The notes under the pieces are model-generated. The model was not told where the DNA came from. It searched no databases and saw only the letters and a list, made by a program, of their open reading frames with translations. DNA of 64,000 bases from Blautia sp. An249 (lineage in GTDB: Bacteria > Bacillota > Clostridia > Lachnospirales > Lachnospiraceae): the NCBI RefSeq assembly GCF_002159835.1, contig NZ_NFJL01000004.1, positions 1 through 64,000 on the forward strand, in the 5' to 3' direction. Positions 50,953-60,428 of this stretch are shown piece after piece. The first letter of the stretch is position 1, and each line of letters starts with the position of its first letter. Position numbers and translations under genes: made by a program.

Positions 50953-52044
50953 TTATCCTCTGCAGATGTCAATGTCTTTTCCGAATCTGCAGGCAGACGC
51001 CAGCATCAGCTTGGCACAGTCTTCCACATCCCGGCGGCTTGCCACCTCCGCAAGGGAATGGGTATACCGAAGAGGGATGGACAGATGGGCCATGGGAATT
51101 CCTTCCGTGCCCGCATGCTGTGTAAACGCATCGTCTGTAATCACTCCGATTACCACTTCTTTCTGGCACTTCAGCCCTTCTTCTTTCGCTGTTTTCTCTA
51201 AAAACGCATTTAGTTTCGGGTTCGGAAGGAGGCCTCCCAGAGTCCCTCTTCCATGAAAGTTCATATACATAATGGCCACGCCTTCTCCCACAGCCATTTC
51301 GTAGCGTCCCTTTAACTCCGGTGTATCACAGGCCGGTGAAATATCCACACAGATTGCCGCATCCGGCTGCAGCCTGCAAAAGGTAGGAGTTGCCGAACGG
51401 ATATTAAATTCTTCCTGCACCGTAAAAATCAGATGTATTGTAGCTTTATGCTCTGTTTTTCCCAGTTCTTCCGCCATATACAGCAGGGTATAGATTCCCA
51501 TCCGGTCATCCAGGGCTTTGGAAGCCACATAGTCCCCCAGCAGGGTAAAGTTGGGAATGTAGGTAACAATACTTCCGATGTCTACTCCCTTTTCCAGCAC
51601 CTCTGCTTTGGATTTGCATCCTAAGTCCACATACAATTCCCCGATGGGAGTCACTGCAAACTTTTTATCCGCAGGCGTGAGATGGTGGGAAGTATTTCCT
51701 ATTACAGCTCTGTATGCCTTCGTCTCATCCAGCGTATGTACATCCACCATGGAAGCCGGCAGGACTTTCTCCGGCACGCCGCCGACTCTCTCCAGACGCA
51801 AGAACCCGTTCTCTTCTACTTTCTTCACAATCAGTCCCACTTCGTCCATATGGGCAAAATAGGCAATGGAAACCCCGCCTTCTTCTGTTCCCGGATAGGT
51901 TGCAGTAATATTTCCCAACTTATCCACATGAACATCCTCGCACAGCCCTTCCAGACGTTTTAAAAGATAGGCTATCATTTTATCTTCATGTCCGCTTAAA
52001 GCAGGAATTTCCGTCAATTCCCTCATGTCTTTTTCAAAATTCAT
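50953..52044 (-). CDS. M42-family metallopeptidase-like protein (SgcX-like)
   Basis: 363 residues with all M42 metal ligands in place: HMDEVG (about 65-70), ALDDRMG (about 178-184), TVQEE (about 210-214), CVDIS (about 234-238) and RYTHSLAEV (about 330-338). The usual GLRGA after the glutamates is replaced by FNIRSATPT, as expected for the group that contains E. coli SgcX. M42 enzymes are cytosolic aminopeptidases forming large shells; in a PTS sugar locus it may instead act on an amide or glycosyl bond. Inference only. Confidence 0.86.
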   Translation of the reverse strand: MNFEKDMRELTEIPALSGHEDKMIAYLLKRLEGLCEDVHVDKLGNITATYPGTEEGGVSIAYFAHMDEVGLIVKKVEENGFLRLERVGGVPEKVLPASMVDVHTLDETKAYRAVIGNTSHHLTPADKKFAVTPIGELYVDLGCKSKAEVLEKGVDIGSIVTYIPNFTLLGDYVASKALDDRMGIYTLLYMAEELGKTEHKATIHLIFTVQEEFNIRSATPTFCRLQPDAAICVDISPACDTPELKGRYEMAVGEGVAIMYMNFHGRGTLGGLLPNPKLNAFLEKTAKEEGLKCQKEVVIGVITDDAFTQHAGTEGIPMAHLSIPLRYTHSLAEVASRRDVEDCAKLMLASACRFGKDIDICRG

Positions 52045-52068
52045 ATCGTTTCCTTTCTTTCCTGATTC

Positions 52069-52806
52069 TTATCCAATATGCATTCTTCCGCCGTCCGCGA
52101 TCAGAACTTCTCCGCACAGGTAAGAAGCCATATCGCTTGCCAGAAATAATGCAACAGAGGCTATATCTTCCGGTTCTCCCATTCTCCCAAGAGGCATCAC
52201 GCTCTTATAATGTTCTCTGGCAGCTTCCTCTGAACCGAATCGTGTGGCAAGCATTTTACTCATCACTACGGCCGGAGCAATCCCGTTTACCCGGATTCCC
52301 AGCCTGGCATATTCCCGGGCCAGAAACCGTGTCAGCGCATAGGATCCTGCTTTTGTGGTCACGTACTGAGGAATTCCGGTTCCGCCGCTGAATACGGACG
52401 CGGACGTGAGAATGACAATGTTTCCTTTTGTTTTCTCCAGATACGGCCTGGCCGCCTCAGAACAATAGTAGGTTCCCAGAGCATTGACCTGATAGCTGGT
52501 ATTCCAGTCTGCCACCACTCCCGCATTATTCACTAAAATATCCACGCGTCCGTAAGTACCTGCAATTTCCTCAAAAACCTGCTTTACCTTCTCTTCTTTG
52601 GATATATCGCATTGCCGGTAACCGGCGCGTTTTCCTGTTTTTTCCGTTTTATCCAGGAGTTCCTGCACCTGTTCTTCCTGGCATACGTCCAGAATCACCG
52701 TCTGCGCCCCTGCCTGTGTGAGCTTTTCTGCGATTGCCGCTCCGATTCCCTGTGCCGCCCCTGTTACTACCGCAACTTTGCCTCCCATATCTATCTCATA
52801 GCTCAT
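52069..52806 (-). CDS. SDR-family oxidoreductase
   Basis: 245 residues. NAD(P)-binding TGAAQGIGAAIAE (about 16-28), NNAGVV (about 91-96), catalytic Ser in LTSASVFSGG (about 132-141) and Tyr-x3-Lys in YVTTKAG (about 147-153). Classical SDR fold. The ATG overlaps the stop of the upstream alcohol dehydrogenase by 4 bp, so the two dehydrogenases are made together, perhaps for successive steps on a polyol. Substrate unknown. Confidence 0.9.
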   Translation of the reverse strand: MSYEIDMGGKVAVVTGAAQGIGAAIAEKLTQAGAQTVILDVCQEEQVQELLDKTEKTGKRAGYRQCDISKEEKVKQVFEEIAGTYGRVDILVNNAGVVADWNTSYQVNALGTYYCSEAARPYLEKTKGNIVILTSASVFSGGTGIPQYVTTKAGSYALTRFLAREYARLGIRVNGIAPAVVMSKMLATRFGSEEAAREHYKSVMPLGRMGEPEDIASVALFLASDMASYLCGEVLIADGGRMHIG

Positions 52807-53855
52807 TTCGACCCTTCTTCCGTCTTATCTATTTTTATAATGCACTTCAGACACTGTCCTCTGCCGATTGTCTGCGCGATGGCCTTATCCAGTTCCCCCA
52901 GGGAAAACCGGTGGGTAATATAAGATTTCGCATCTATCATGCCACTGGCAATAAGACGCAGCGCCTCCCTGGTATTGTTCTGATTAGCCGAATAGGTTAA
53001 AAGGACTTCCATCTCTTTAAAAAACGCTTCACTGACATAGAACTTCAGGTATTCTTCCGGAGCCGGGGTAGCAAATAAAAGCAGCTTTCCCCCTTTTCCC
53101 GTCAACTTGAATCCCGTCTCCATAGCCCGTACATCTTTTGCCATAACGCACACTTTGTCGAACTGATTCCAGCCAAATTCCTCTTGTAACTTCTCCAGTT
53201 CTTTCTCCGGATCTTCTTCTGCTGCGCGGGCAGACAAAACACCTTTCTTCTTTGCCATTTCCTGTCTCCAGGGAATAATCTCGTAAGCCACGATGTCGCT
53301 TACCCCATAAGCTTTTAATGCCTCAATCAGCATCAATCCTATGGTTCCGGTTCCCACAACTGCAATCCTGTCTGAAGGTTTCACGTCCATTCTCTCAATT
53401 CCGTGAAGGGCGCAGGCAAGAGGTTCAATCAGAGAAGCCTCCTCGAAACTCACGTGATCCGGAAGTTTCAGAGTATCTTTTTTCACATGTTCTGCCCCCG
53501 CCTTAAAATATTCTGCAAAACCGCCCGGCTGATAATGGGTCTTTTTAAACTGTCTGCAGAGGGTATAATGCCCTTTTCTGCACTCTTCGCAGCGCATACA
53601 GGGAATATGATGATGTACAAATACCCGATCGCCCACCTGGAAATCTGTCACCCCCTCTCCTGCTTCTGCCACAGTTCCCACCGCTTCATGCCCCAGAATA
53701 ACAGGAGCTTTAGGCTTGTTGTACCATTCCATGGTATCTGCCACGCATACGCCGCAGGTGTCTGTCTTTACCAGGATTTCTCCCGGCCCTGCAGAGGGCT
53801 TTTCTACTTCTTCTACTCTCACATCTGTGTTGGTATAATATACTGCCGCTTTCAT
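52803..53855 (-). CDS. Zinc-dependent medium-chain alcohol/polyol dehydrogenase
   Basis: 350 residues. Catalytic zinc site with Cys in DTCGVC (about 33-38) and GHEAVG (about 54-59); structural zinc cluster CMRCEECRKGHYTLC (about 86-100, four Cys); NAD motif VVGTGTIGLMLIEAL near 166-180. The protein is like sorbitol, threonine and galactitol-1-phosphate dehydrogenases. In a galactitol-type PTS locus a polyol-phosphate dehydrogenase role is likely (inference). AATAGGAG precedes the ATG. Confidence 0.9.
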   Translation of the reverse strand: MKAAVYYTNTDVRVEEVEKPSAGPGEILVKTDTCGVCVADTMEWYNKPKAPVILGHEAVGTVAEAGEGVTDFQVGDRVFVHHHIPCMRCEECRKGHYTLCRQFKKTHYQPGGFAEYFKAGAEHVKKDTLKLPDHVSFEEASLIEPLACALHGIERMDVKPSDRIAVVGTGTIGLMLIEALKAYGVSDIVAYEIIPWRQEMAKKKGVLSARAAEEDPEKELEKLQEEFGWNQFDKVCVMAKDVRAMETGFKLTGKGGKLLLFATPAPEEYLKFYVSEAFFKEMEVLLTYSANQNNTREALRLIASGMIDAKSYITHRFSLGELDKAIAQTIGRGQCLKCIIKIDKTEEGSK

Positions 53856-53887
53856 AAATCTCTCCTATTCCAGACTGCTTTTGGTTC

Positions 53888-55156
53888 CTACGCAAATAAT
53901 CCCGCAATCTTTGATAAAATCCAGGTCAGCCAGTTGCCGGCGGACAATGCCGTTATATCTACCGCTCCTTCCGGAAGGGTATACCCTGCGGATACTGCCA
54001 TCTCCGTCATAGAGGATCCGAAACTGGTACAAATCAGCATAACCACGCTCATAATCACGACGCCGCAAATCAGAGAACGGAATAAATTCCCTTTACTCAG
54101 ACAGGGTACCAATGCTACGAAGTAGGCCAGGGAAGCTAAATCCCCAAAGGGAAGTACTCTGTTTCCGGGCAGAATCACAGCCAGAATCAGGGTAACCGGT
54201 ATCAGAATCAGGCCTGCCGCCACAGTTACCGGATGTCCGATTAAAATCGCGGAATCCAGTCCCACATAGAATTCTCTGTCCCCAAAGTGTTTTTTCATAA
54301 ATTTTTTCGCCGCATCCGATACAACGGACAGGGATTCCATAAACAGGGCGATGAATTTGGGTATAATCATCATAACGGCCCCAATGGAAATGGCAGAGCT
54401 TAAAAGCAGAGGAATATCGCTCCAGTATCCGGACAGCAGTCCTAAAATCAGTCCCAGCACCGTTCCAAGTACCAGCGGACTTCCGAAAATCCCCCATTTT
54501 TCCTGAATATGTTTCTCATCCCAGTTGATGTCCTTTATCACCGGAATCCGATCCAGCACCCAGTTTACTCCTGCAATAATAGGAATACTGGTAACCGCCC
54601 ATCCATGAGGAATGGAAACGCCCGGCACCTGGTAGAAGTCCTGTACCCGTTTGGCCGTCCTGTCCGCCATCACCAGACAGAAAGCCGCATGAATGGCGCC
54701 TGCTATCAGGCCTAAAATAAGATTCCCGGATATAATGTAGACAACTGATGCAGTAAAGGCATGATTCCAGAAATTCCATATATCCACATTCAGTGTCTTA
54801 GTCAGTTTTGTGGCAAGCATGATGATATTCACCCCCAGAGACACCAGAATGATCAGTGCACCGCAGGTAGTACTATAGGCAATGGCCGATCCCACAGCCC
54901 AGCCCACGTCCAGAATGTCATTTTTCAGTCCCCATTCTTCCACCATGATCTCAATCATGGGATTTACTGTGGTCATCATCAGGTTAATTACCAGATTCAG
55001 TCCGATGTAGGCTGCGCCAAATGTCAGACCTGCCATCAGCGACTTTTTCAGTTTCGCCCCGAAAATCATACAGATAATGAAAATGAAAATCGGAATTAAT
55101 ACAGAAGCGCCTAAACTGGTAAGTGCATTTGAAATTTTTGTAATTGTTTCAACCAT
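53888..55156 (-). CDS. PTS EIIC of the galactitol/SgcC family
   Basis: 422 residues with about ten hydrophobic spans. GLTFGAAYIGLNLVINLM near 48-65 and GLDSAILIGHPVTVAAGLILIPVTLI near 298-323 are matched closely in the second EIIC at 60429. It is the membrane channel that moves and helps phosphorylate the sugar. Operon with EIIB 40 bp upstream. The family name does not fix the substrate as galactitol. Confidence 0.9.
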   Translation of the reverse strand: MVETITKISNALTSLGASVLIPIFIFIICMIFGAKLKKSLMAGLTFGAAYIGLNLVINLMMTTVNPMIEIMVEEWGLKNDILDVGWAVGSAIAYSTTCGALIILVSLGVNIIMLATKLTKTLNVDIWNFWNHAFTASVVYIISGNLILGLIAGAIHAAFCLVMADRTAKRVQDFYQVPGVSIPHGWAVTSIPIIAGVNWVLDRIPVIKDINWDEKHIQEKWGIFGSPLVLGTVLGLILGLLSGYWSDIPLLLSSAISIGAVMMIIPKFIALFMESLSVVSDAAKKFMKKHFGDREFYVGLDSAILIGHPVTVAAGLILIPVTLILAVILPGNRVLPFGDLASLAYFVALVPCLSKGNLFRSLICGVVIMSVVMLICTSFGSSMTEMAVSAGYTLPEGAVDITALSAGNWLTWILSKIAGLFA

Positions 55157-55196
55157 AGTTTTCCTCCTTGCTAATAGCCCCGTTGTCCTTTGTTCT

Positions 55197-55499
55197 TTAA
55201 TTCTTCTCCGAAATTTCTTTTATTTTCTCTGCCAGTTTCTCCAGCAGTTCCTCATCCCCCACCCCGGTTAAAAGAGGAACTCCGTTAAAGACCGGAAGTC
55301 CTGACTCAAAAGAAACCTGAGCGGTACTTAAGATCACGTCGCAGCCTGTCAGCCGGTTGGCCAGATCCTGCACGCTGCATGTCATAATCGAAATCGGTAT
55401 TTTCCTTTCATCCATATATTCCTGTACAATAGATGCCGCATGGGTGGATGTGGCAATCCCTGAGCCACAGGCAACCATTAATTTTACTGTTCTTCCCAT
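55197..55499 (-). CDS. PTS EIIB of the galactitol family
   Basis: 100 residues. Phospho-acceptor Cys11 in MVACGSGIATST, the expected P-loop-like motif. The C-terminus contains LLTGVGDEELLEKL, typical of Gat IIB. It passes phosphate from EIIA to the sugar bound to EIIC. AGGAGG precedes the ATG. Confidence 0.9.
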   Translation of the reverse strand: MGRTVKLMVACGSGIATSTHAASIVQEYMDERKIPISIMTCSVQDLANRLTGCDVILSTAQVSFESGLPVFNGVPLLTGVGDEELLEKLAEKIKEISEKN

Positions 55500-55522
55500 T
55501 TTGTTTCCTCCTCTTTTTTATC

Positions 55523-57226
55523 TCATTGCTTTTCCCAGAATATTTCTGCCAGTTGTTCTGCTTTTTCTGCTGATTCTGCCTTTATGGCTTCCAGAGCGAT
55601 TTCTCTGCACTCCCTGGCAGAAAGTCTTCCTATCCACTCCTTAACTTCTCCTATTCCTCCCGGTGATACGCTGAACTCGTCCAGCCCCAGCCCCAGCAAT
55701 ATGGGGATCATTTTTTTATCCCCGGCGGCTTCCCCGCACATTCCGCAGGGTTTTCCGTTTTTATGGGCTCCTTCTATGGCCAGTTGTATCAGTTTTAATA
55801 CGGCCGGATGGAAATAGGTATAAAGATCCGCAATCTCTTCATTTCCCCTGTCTGCGGCAAGCGTGTACTGAGTCAAATCGTTTGTCCCAATGGAGAAAAA
55901 GTCTGCCTCCTTTGCAAAAGTCTCCGCCATCACAGCCGCAGAGGGAATTTCAATCATCATTCCCATGGGGATCTTCTCTTTTACTTCCTTTCCTTCTTTT
56001 TCTAATTCTCTTCTGCACTCTTCTGCCATACCTTTCGCCCACCGCAGTTCCTCTACCGAAGAAATCATGGGAAACATAATCTGAAGCTCTCCATATACGG
56101 AAGCTCTCAAAAGGGCCCGAAGCTGCGTTTTAAACACCTCTTTTTCCTTCCGGCACAGTCGGATTGCCCGGTTTCCCAGGAAAGGATTCTGCTCCTTTTT
56201 CATGGGCAGGGCAGGGACTTCTTTGTCTCCGCCTATGTCCAGGGTTCTTACAATCACCGGCTTTTCTTTCATGCTTCTTAAAACAGAGGCATAAGCCTGA
56301 TACTGCTGCTCTTCTGTGGGAAGAAATTCCCCGGTCAGATACAGAAACTCCGAACGGAACAGTCCGATTCCTCCGGCTCCGTACTGGAGCGCTTTTTGAG
56401 CATCCTGCACATTTCCGATATTTCCGAAAAGCTGCACCCTCTTTCCTTCTTTGGTAACACAGGGAAGATTTGCCCTTTCAGCTCTGCGTTTCCGTTCCTG
56501 TTTCTCTTTTTCTATTTCTTTTCTAAATCTCTCTGTTACCTTTTTCTCCGGTTCCGGAAAGACTTCTCCGCTGTTTCCGTCCAGAGCGATTCTCATTCCG
56601 TTTTTTACATTTTCCAGAATCCCTTTCACCCCCACAGCCGCGGGAAGTTCCATGGTTCTTGCCAGAATAGCTGTGTGAGAAGTTTTCCCTCCCCCTTCCA
56701 TAACAAGGCCCACAATGTGACGAAAGTCCAGCCCTGCCGTAACGGACGGCGGAATGTCTTCCCCTATCAGAACCGTTGGCTCCTGCAGGGAGCCTGTGTC
56801 CGGAAGGGAAATTCCCTGCATCTGTCTCTGAAGCTGCATCTTAATGTCCTGTATATCGGAAGCTCTCTGTTTCATATATTCACTGTCCATAGCGGCAAAT
56901 AGTTCCATATACTGATTCATCACCTTTTCCACTGCATCTACTGCACTGGCGCCCAAGGAAATCTCTCCTCTGATGGGGACAATCATTTCTTCATCCTGTA
57001 AAATGGAACAATGCGCTTCAAAAATTGCAGCTTCTTCCCGGCCTATCCCCCTTTTTGTTTTCCTGGCCAGGTTCTGGTTCTTTTCCAATACCTCCAGGCG
57101 CGCTTTTTCAAAATCTGCTTCTTCTGTCTCTTTTCCTTTAAAGGGCCGGTTCAGTTTCACCGGTATTTCAGAATACACCAATGCTTTTCCAAGACAGACG
57201 CCCCTGGATACTCCGATTCCTTTCAT
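55523..57226 (-). CDS. ptsI: Phosphoenolpyruvate-protein phosphotransferase (EI)
   Basis: 567 residues. Phospho-His184 in GGGKTSHTAILAR, PEP-binding and dimerisation part with FRSEFLY, IGTNDLTQYTLAADR and catalytic Cys in CGMCGEAAGD near 500. It starts the PTS phosphorelay from PEP. ATG 57226 lies one base past the HPr stop, with GGGTGA upstream; a GTG at 57235 overlapping HPr is an alternative. Inclusion of EI in a substrate operon is uncommon and suggests either a private relay or that this is the genome's main EI. Confidence 0.94.
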   Translation of the reverse strand: MKGIGVSRGVCLGKALVYSEIPVKLNRPFKGKETEEADFEKARLEVLEKNQNLARKTKRGIGREEAAIFEAHCSILQDEEMIVPIRGEISLGASAVDAVEKVMNQYMELFAAMDSEYMKQRASDIQDIKMQLQRQMQGISLPDTGSLQEPTVLIGEDIPPSVTAGLDFRHIVGLVMEGGGKTSHTAILARTMELPAAVGVKGILENVKNGMRIALDGNSGEVFPEPEKKVTERFRKEIEKEKQERKRRAERANLPCVTKEGKRVQLFGNIGNVQDAQKALQYGAGGIGLFRSEFLYLTGEFLPTEEQQYQAYASVLRSMKEKPVIVRTLDIGGDKEVPALPMKKEQNPFLGNRAIRLCRKEKEVFKTQLRALLRASVYGELQIMFPMISSVEELRWAKGMAEECRRELEKEGKEVKEKIPMGMMIEIPSAAVMAETFAKEADFFSIGTNDLTQYTLAADRGNEEIADLYTYFHPAVLKLIQLAIEGAHKNGKPCGMCGEAAGDKKMIPILLGLGLDEFSVSPGGIGEVKEWIGRLSARECREIALEAIKAESAEKAEQLAEIFWEKQ

Positions 57227-57227
57227 A

Positions 57228-57494
57228 TTATTCACCCAATCCCGCTTCTATGGCTTTAACAAGTTCCCTGCATGCCTCCTTTTCATCCTCGCCGTCACAA
57301 ACCAGCTCTACCTCCATTCCACAGTCAATGCCTGCCGCCAGAACGCTCAAAATGGATTTCGCATTTACGATTCTGGTTTCATCGCAGATTAGTTCTACTT
57401 TTGACTGAAATTTACTTGCCAGTTTGGTCAGTGTATCTGCCGGTCTGGCATGCAGCCCTGATTTTGATACAACTTTTACTTTTGTTTTTGTCAT
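57228..57494 (-). CDS. ptsH: HPr phosphocarrier protein of the PTS operon
   Basis: 88 residues. His15 in SGLHARPAD, and Ser47 in AKSILSV, a regulatory phosphorylation site in Firmicutes. The ATG overlaps the last codon of the PRD regulator by 4 bp and EI follows at once. It carries phosphate from EI to EIIA and possibly to the PRD regulator. It differs in many residues from the HPr at 36427. Confidence 0.93.
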   Translation of the reverse strand: MTKTKVKVVSKSGLHARPADTLTKLASKFQSKVELICDETRIVNAKSILSVLAAGIDCGMEVELVCDGEDEKEACRELVKAIEAGLGE

Positions 57495-59830
57495 TTTCTC
57501 ACCTCACCGTTTAATATCTTAAGCACTTCCTGTTTTGTGCTTACTTCCAGAAGACGCCTGGCATTTTCTTTCTTCCCCAGTTTTAATACCAGTTGTTTCA
57601 CTTTTTCAACGTCTTCTCCTCTCTGTTCTTTTTCCGGTATCAGAAGCAGCAGAGCGATTCTTATCATCTTTGCCTCTTCCGGGTAGTCTTTGCCTTTCGC
57701 CCAGTCCACCGGGGAAACGGTTCTTAAAAACACTGCCTTCGTTTCCTTCACCCCGGCAGTCACTGCATGTACCAGAGCAGTTCTTTTGCCGATACCTGTA
57801 AAAGCAAGTTTCTCTCTTTGGGCCACTGCTTTTACAATTTCTGTTTCGTCTGTAACTCCATTTTCCGTTAAAATATGCTTCGTCAGAATTCGGATAACTT
57901 CTTCTTTTGTCTTTGCCTCCCGATCCAGAATCACATTTTCTTCTCTTAGAAGCTCTGTGAAATTCTCCTGTTCTCTTCCCCCGCCCAGGTAATTTAGTAC
58001 GGCGCGGGAATCCCGGCAGGCAAAAACTGCATTTATCTGTTTTTCTTCCAGAGACATACGGTAAATTTCTGAAAGAAGCGCCGTTATCATTTCATCTTCC
58101 AGGGTGCAGATGTCAAACCGGATTTGTTTCGTCTTATGATTCACATAAAGATTAAGTCTTCCTTCTCCTTTTTCTTCCCGGACACACACTTTCAGATTCT
58201 CCGTAAGCGCCGCACTGACCAGAACCTTTTCTCCTTCGGCCTGACAGGTATCTGTAAAAACAGATTCTTCCGTCAGCATGGACGTTATCCGGTCATATCC
58301 CTTTTCTCTTTTGCGGGAAGCGATGTCAATCGTATCCCGTATGGCGCTTATGTCCTTATCTGTCAGGAAAGAAGAAACGAGCAAATGGGGAAGCTTTCCC
58401 ACATCTACCGGTACGGTGGATATAATGAAATCTGTCTCCTTTAATTCCATCTGTTTCAGCTTCCTTACAGAAACAACCGCACGGATATTCAGATTGGGAA
58501 ACTGCTGTTTCAGCATTGCTTCCAGTAACTGGGAAGTTCCGTATCCGCTGTGACATACAACTACTGCACTGACCGGATTTGTCTGTTTTACCAATGCCGT
58601 CTGATAATAGGTTGCCAGATTTCCGATTTCATCTAAACTGATAAAACCCAGTCCATATTTTCTTCCCACCAATGCGCATGCAATCTGGCAGATACCCAGT
58701 ATCTGAGGATAACTTTTCTGCATCTCCTCCAGAAGGGGATTGGCGATTTTAATCTGATACTCCAGACGGTTCAGAAGAGGTCTGATGTGAAGCAGAAGTC
58801 CTTCCATTAACATTTCTTCCCGGATGAATTTCACCCCTAATATCTGTTCCATGTACTCTGTCAGACTTTCTGCTACCCGGCTGCTGAAATTTTCTTCTCC
58901 CTGCAGCCCCTGTACTGTTTTCTCCTGAGTAATCAGAGAACAGATATACTGATAAATGTAGTAGGTTTCTTCCTCTCCTATATCCACTCCATACCGTTTC
59001 TGTATTCCTCTGGAAATTCTCACAGCTTTTTCGTAGCCGTCCCTCTTTTTCGCCGTTTCTCGGAACCGTTCTTTTGTCTGTCCGTCTACCCTCTTTCCTT
59101 CTCTTACCCGTTGTATACAGATTAAAATATGGGTCAGCAGATTTTTGTAATAAATATCACTGGCTCCTAAGGTCTCCCCTGTCTGAACTTCTTCCAGCAG
59201 TTCCACCACAAATACAATGTCTTCCGGTTCAAAAATCTCCAGGAGTCCATATACCGTATCTCTGTCCAGGTGGAACCCTTCTGCAAAGCCGATGTCCCGT
59301 CTTTCCCCCGGAAAGTCTGTCTGACATAAGAGCGAGGTAATTGCTTCCCGGATATTCCGCTCTTCACCGGCAATTCTTGTTCCATGCTTGTTTTTTTCCA
59401 GATAAAGGCCATACCGGTCCAGCCATTCTTCGATGTATTTCAAATCATTTACTATACTGGTTTTTCCCACATAATATTGTTCCGAAAGTTTCTGCAGGGA
59501 AATAGACCGCTCTGAATGCATCAGCATATTCTTCAGAATCTCTGCCCTGCGCTCCCCCGGCACAGCCTCTTTCTTTTCCTTATCTCTGCTGAGGAAATCC
59601 CGAAGCTCTGTACTGGAGCGGGTTTCTCTGGTTAAACATACGCCTTTTCCTGTTTTTGTCATAATTTTTCCGTTATAGTTTTCCAGAAAAACCCGAAGAA
59701 CCTTAAGATCTTCTTTTAAGGTTTTCCCTGATACTCCCAGTTTGTCAGCAAAAGACTGTACTGCCGCATAATCTGTTTCCTGTAAGAGCAATTCCAGAAA
59801 TTCCTTTTGTCTTTGATTCAATTTTTCCAT
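57491..59830 (-). CDS. PRD-domain transcriptional activator (BglG/LicR/MtlR type)
   Basis: 779 residues. Two N-terminal winged helices (about 1-60 and 85-150), PRD1 (about 190-300) with His234 in LLTHILICIQR, PRD2 (about 320-420) with His348 in LLLHIRPLL, a EIIB-like domain with Cys426 in VVCHSGYGTSQLL and a C-terminal EIIA-like domain with a His in ALVHA. The second conserved His of each PRD is replaced by Tyr or Gln. Such proteins switch transcription according to their phosphorylation by HPr and EII. The start at 59830 has GAGGAG 7 bases upstream. First gene of the leftward PTS operon, divergent from the second IIB-IIC arm. Confidence 0.9.
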   Translation of the reverse strand: MEKLNQRQKEFLELLLQETDYAAVQSFADKLGVSGKTLKEDLKVLRVFLENYNGKIMTKTGKGVCLTRETRSSTELRDFLSRDKEKKEAVPGERRAEILKNMLMHSERSISLQKLSEQYYVGKTSIVNDLKYIEEWLDRYGLYLEKNKHGTRIAGEERNIREAITSLLCQTDFPGERRDIGFAEGFHLDRDTVYGLLEIFEPEDIVFVVELLEEVQTGETLGASDIYYKNLLTHILICIQRVREGKRVDGQTKERFRETAKKRDGYEKAVRISRGIQKRYGVDIGEEETYYIYQYICSLITQEKTVQGLQGEENFSSRVAESLTEYMEQILGVKFIREEMLMEGLLLHIRPLLNRLEYQIKIANPLLEEMQKSYPQILGICQIACALVGRKYGLGFISLDEIGNLATYYQTALVKQTNPVSAVVVCHSGYGTSQLLEAMLKQQFPNLNIRAVVSVRKLKQMELKETDFIISTVPVDVGKLPHLLVSSFLTDKDISAIRDTIDIASRKREKGYDRITSMLTEESVFTDTCQAEGEKVLVSAALTENLKVCVREEKGEGRLNLYVNHKTKQIRFDICTLEDEMITALLSEIYRMSLEEKQINAVFACRDSRAVLNYLGGGREQENFTELLREENVILDREAKTKEEVIRILTKHILTENGVTDETEIVKAVAQREKLAFTGIGKRTALVHAVTAGVKETKAVFLRTVSPVDWAKGKDYPEEAKMIRIALLLLIPEKEQRGEDVEKVKQLVLKLGKKENARRLLEVSTKQEVLKILNGEVRK

Positions 59831-60139
59831 GCGCATTCTCCTCAAGGCCTTTTGAGTGTATATCTTGTTTACATAAATTAATATAGCATCAACTTTATAT
59901 GGCGAAAATACCAAGTCTTTTCACCATCGATAAGGAAGTATTAGAACACTTCCTCTAATAAATTGCTATTTTTTTCATATTTTTTATGCATTTTAAACTC
60001 ATTATCCATTATCCCTTTAAAATCCTTCTATATTTTATTGGATTTATCCAATTTTTATATTGACTTATTTTACTATAATTGGTAATATGCAAGTATATAA
60101 TTGGTTTTTTACAAATTTATTCAAAAAGGAGGATTACTT
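59831..60139. promoter_or_regulatory. 309-bp divergent control region of the two PTS arms
   Basis: AT-rich, no gene. Rightward promoter TTGACT (60060-60065), 17 bp, TAATAT (60083-60088). TATAATTGGT occurs twice as an exact direct repeat (60074-60083 and 60096-60105), 22 bp apart, bracketing the -10 and +1. ATTGGAT-TT-ATCCAAT (60037-60052) is a perfect palindrome just upstream of -35. AGGAAGT (59933-59939) with ACTTCCT (59947-59953) and TATTAGA/TCTAATA (59939-59960) form overlapping inverted repeats. These are candidates for PRD activator and DeoR sites. No clear leftward -35/-10 pair was found. Confidence 0.55.
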
Positions 60140-60415
60140 ATGAAGAAAATCTTGTTTGTCTGCGGTACTGGCGGAATCACATCAGCAGTTGCAGAAAACC
60201 GGGTACAAGAGGCCTGTTCAAAGGCAGGAATTCCGGTCACTACCTTAAGATGCACTCCCACCAGTATCACTTCCAGCCTGGACGGAATTGATTTAATTGT
60301 CTCCACCACCTATCTAAGCGGAGACTTTCCGGTGGAAGTGGTCAATGCCCTGGCACTGATAACCGGTATCGGTACAGAGGCTGTGTTAGATGAAATTGTC
60401 AGCAAACTAAAGTAA
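60140..60415 (+). CDS. PTS EIIB of the galactitol family, second copy
   Basis: 91 residues. Phospho-acceptor Cys8 in FVCGTGGITSAVAENRV, slightly different from the other EIIB. The ATG at 60140 follows AAAGGAGG. First gene of the rightward arm. No EIIA is encoded in this arm, so phosphate may come from the EIIA at 48956. Confidence 0.9.
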   Translation: MKKILFVCGTGGITSAVAENRVQEACSKAGIPVTTLRCTPTSITSSLDGIDLIVSTTYLSGDFPVEVVNALALITGIGTEAVLDEIVSKLK

Positions 60416-60428
60416 GGGGGAAATTTCT

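Noticed and set aside
59860-59880. TGTAAACAAGATATA-like sequence as a catabolite-response (cre) site
   Set aside because: It lacks the central CG and has several further mismatches to the cre consensus.
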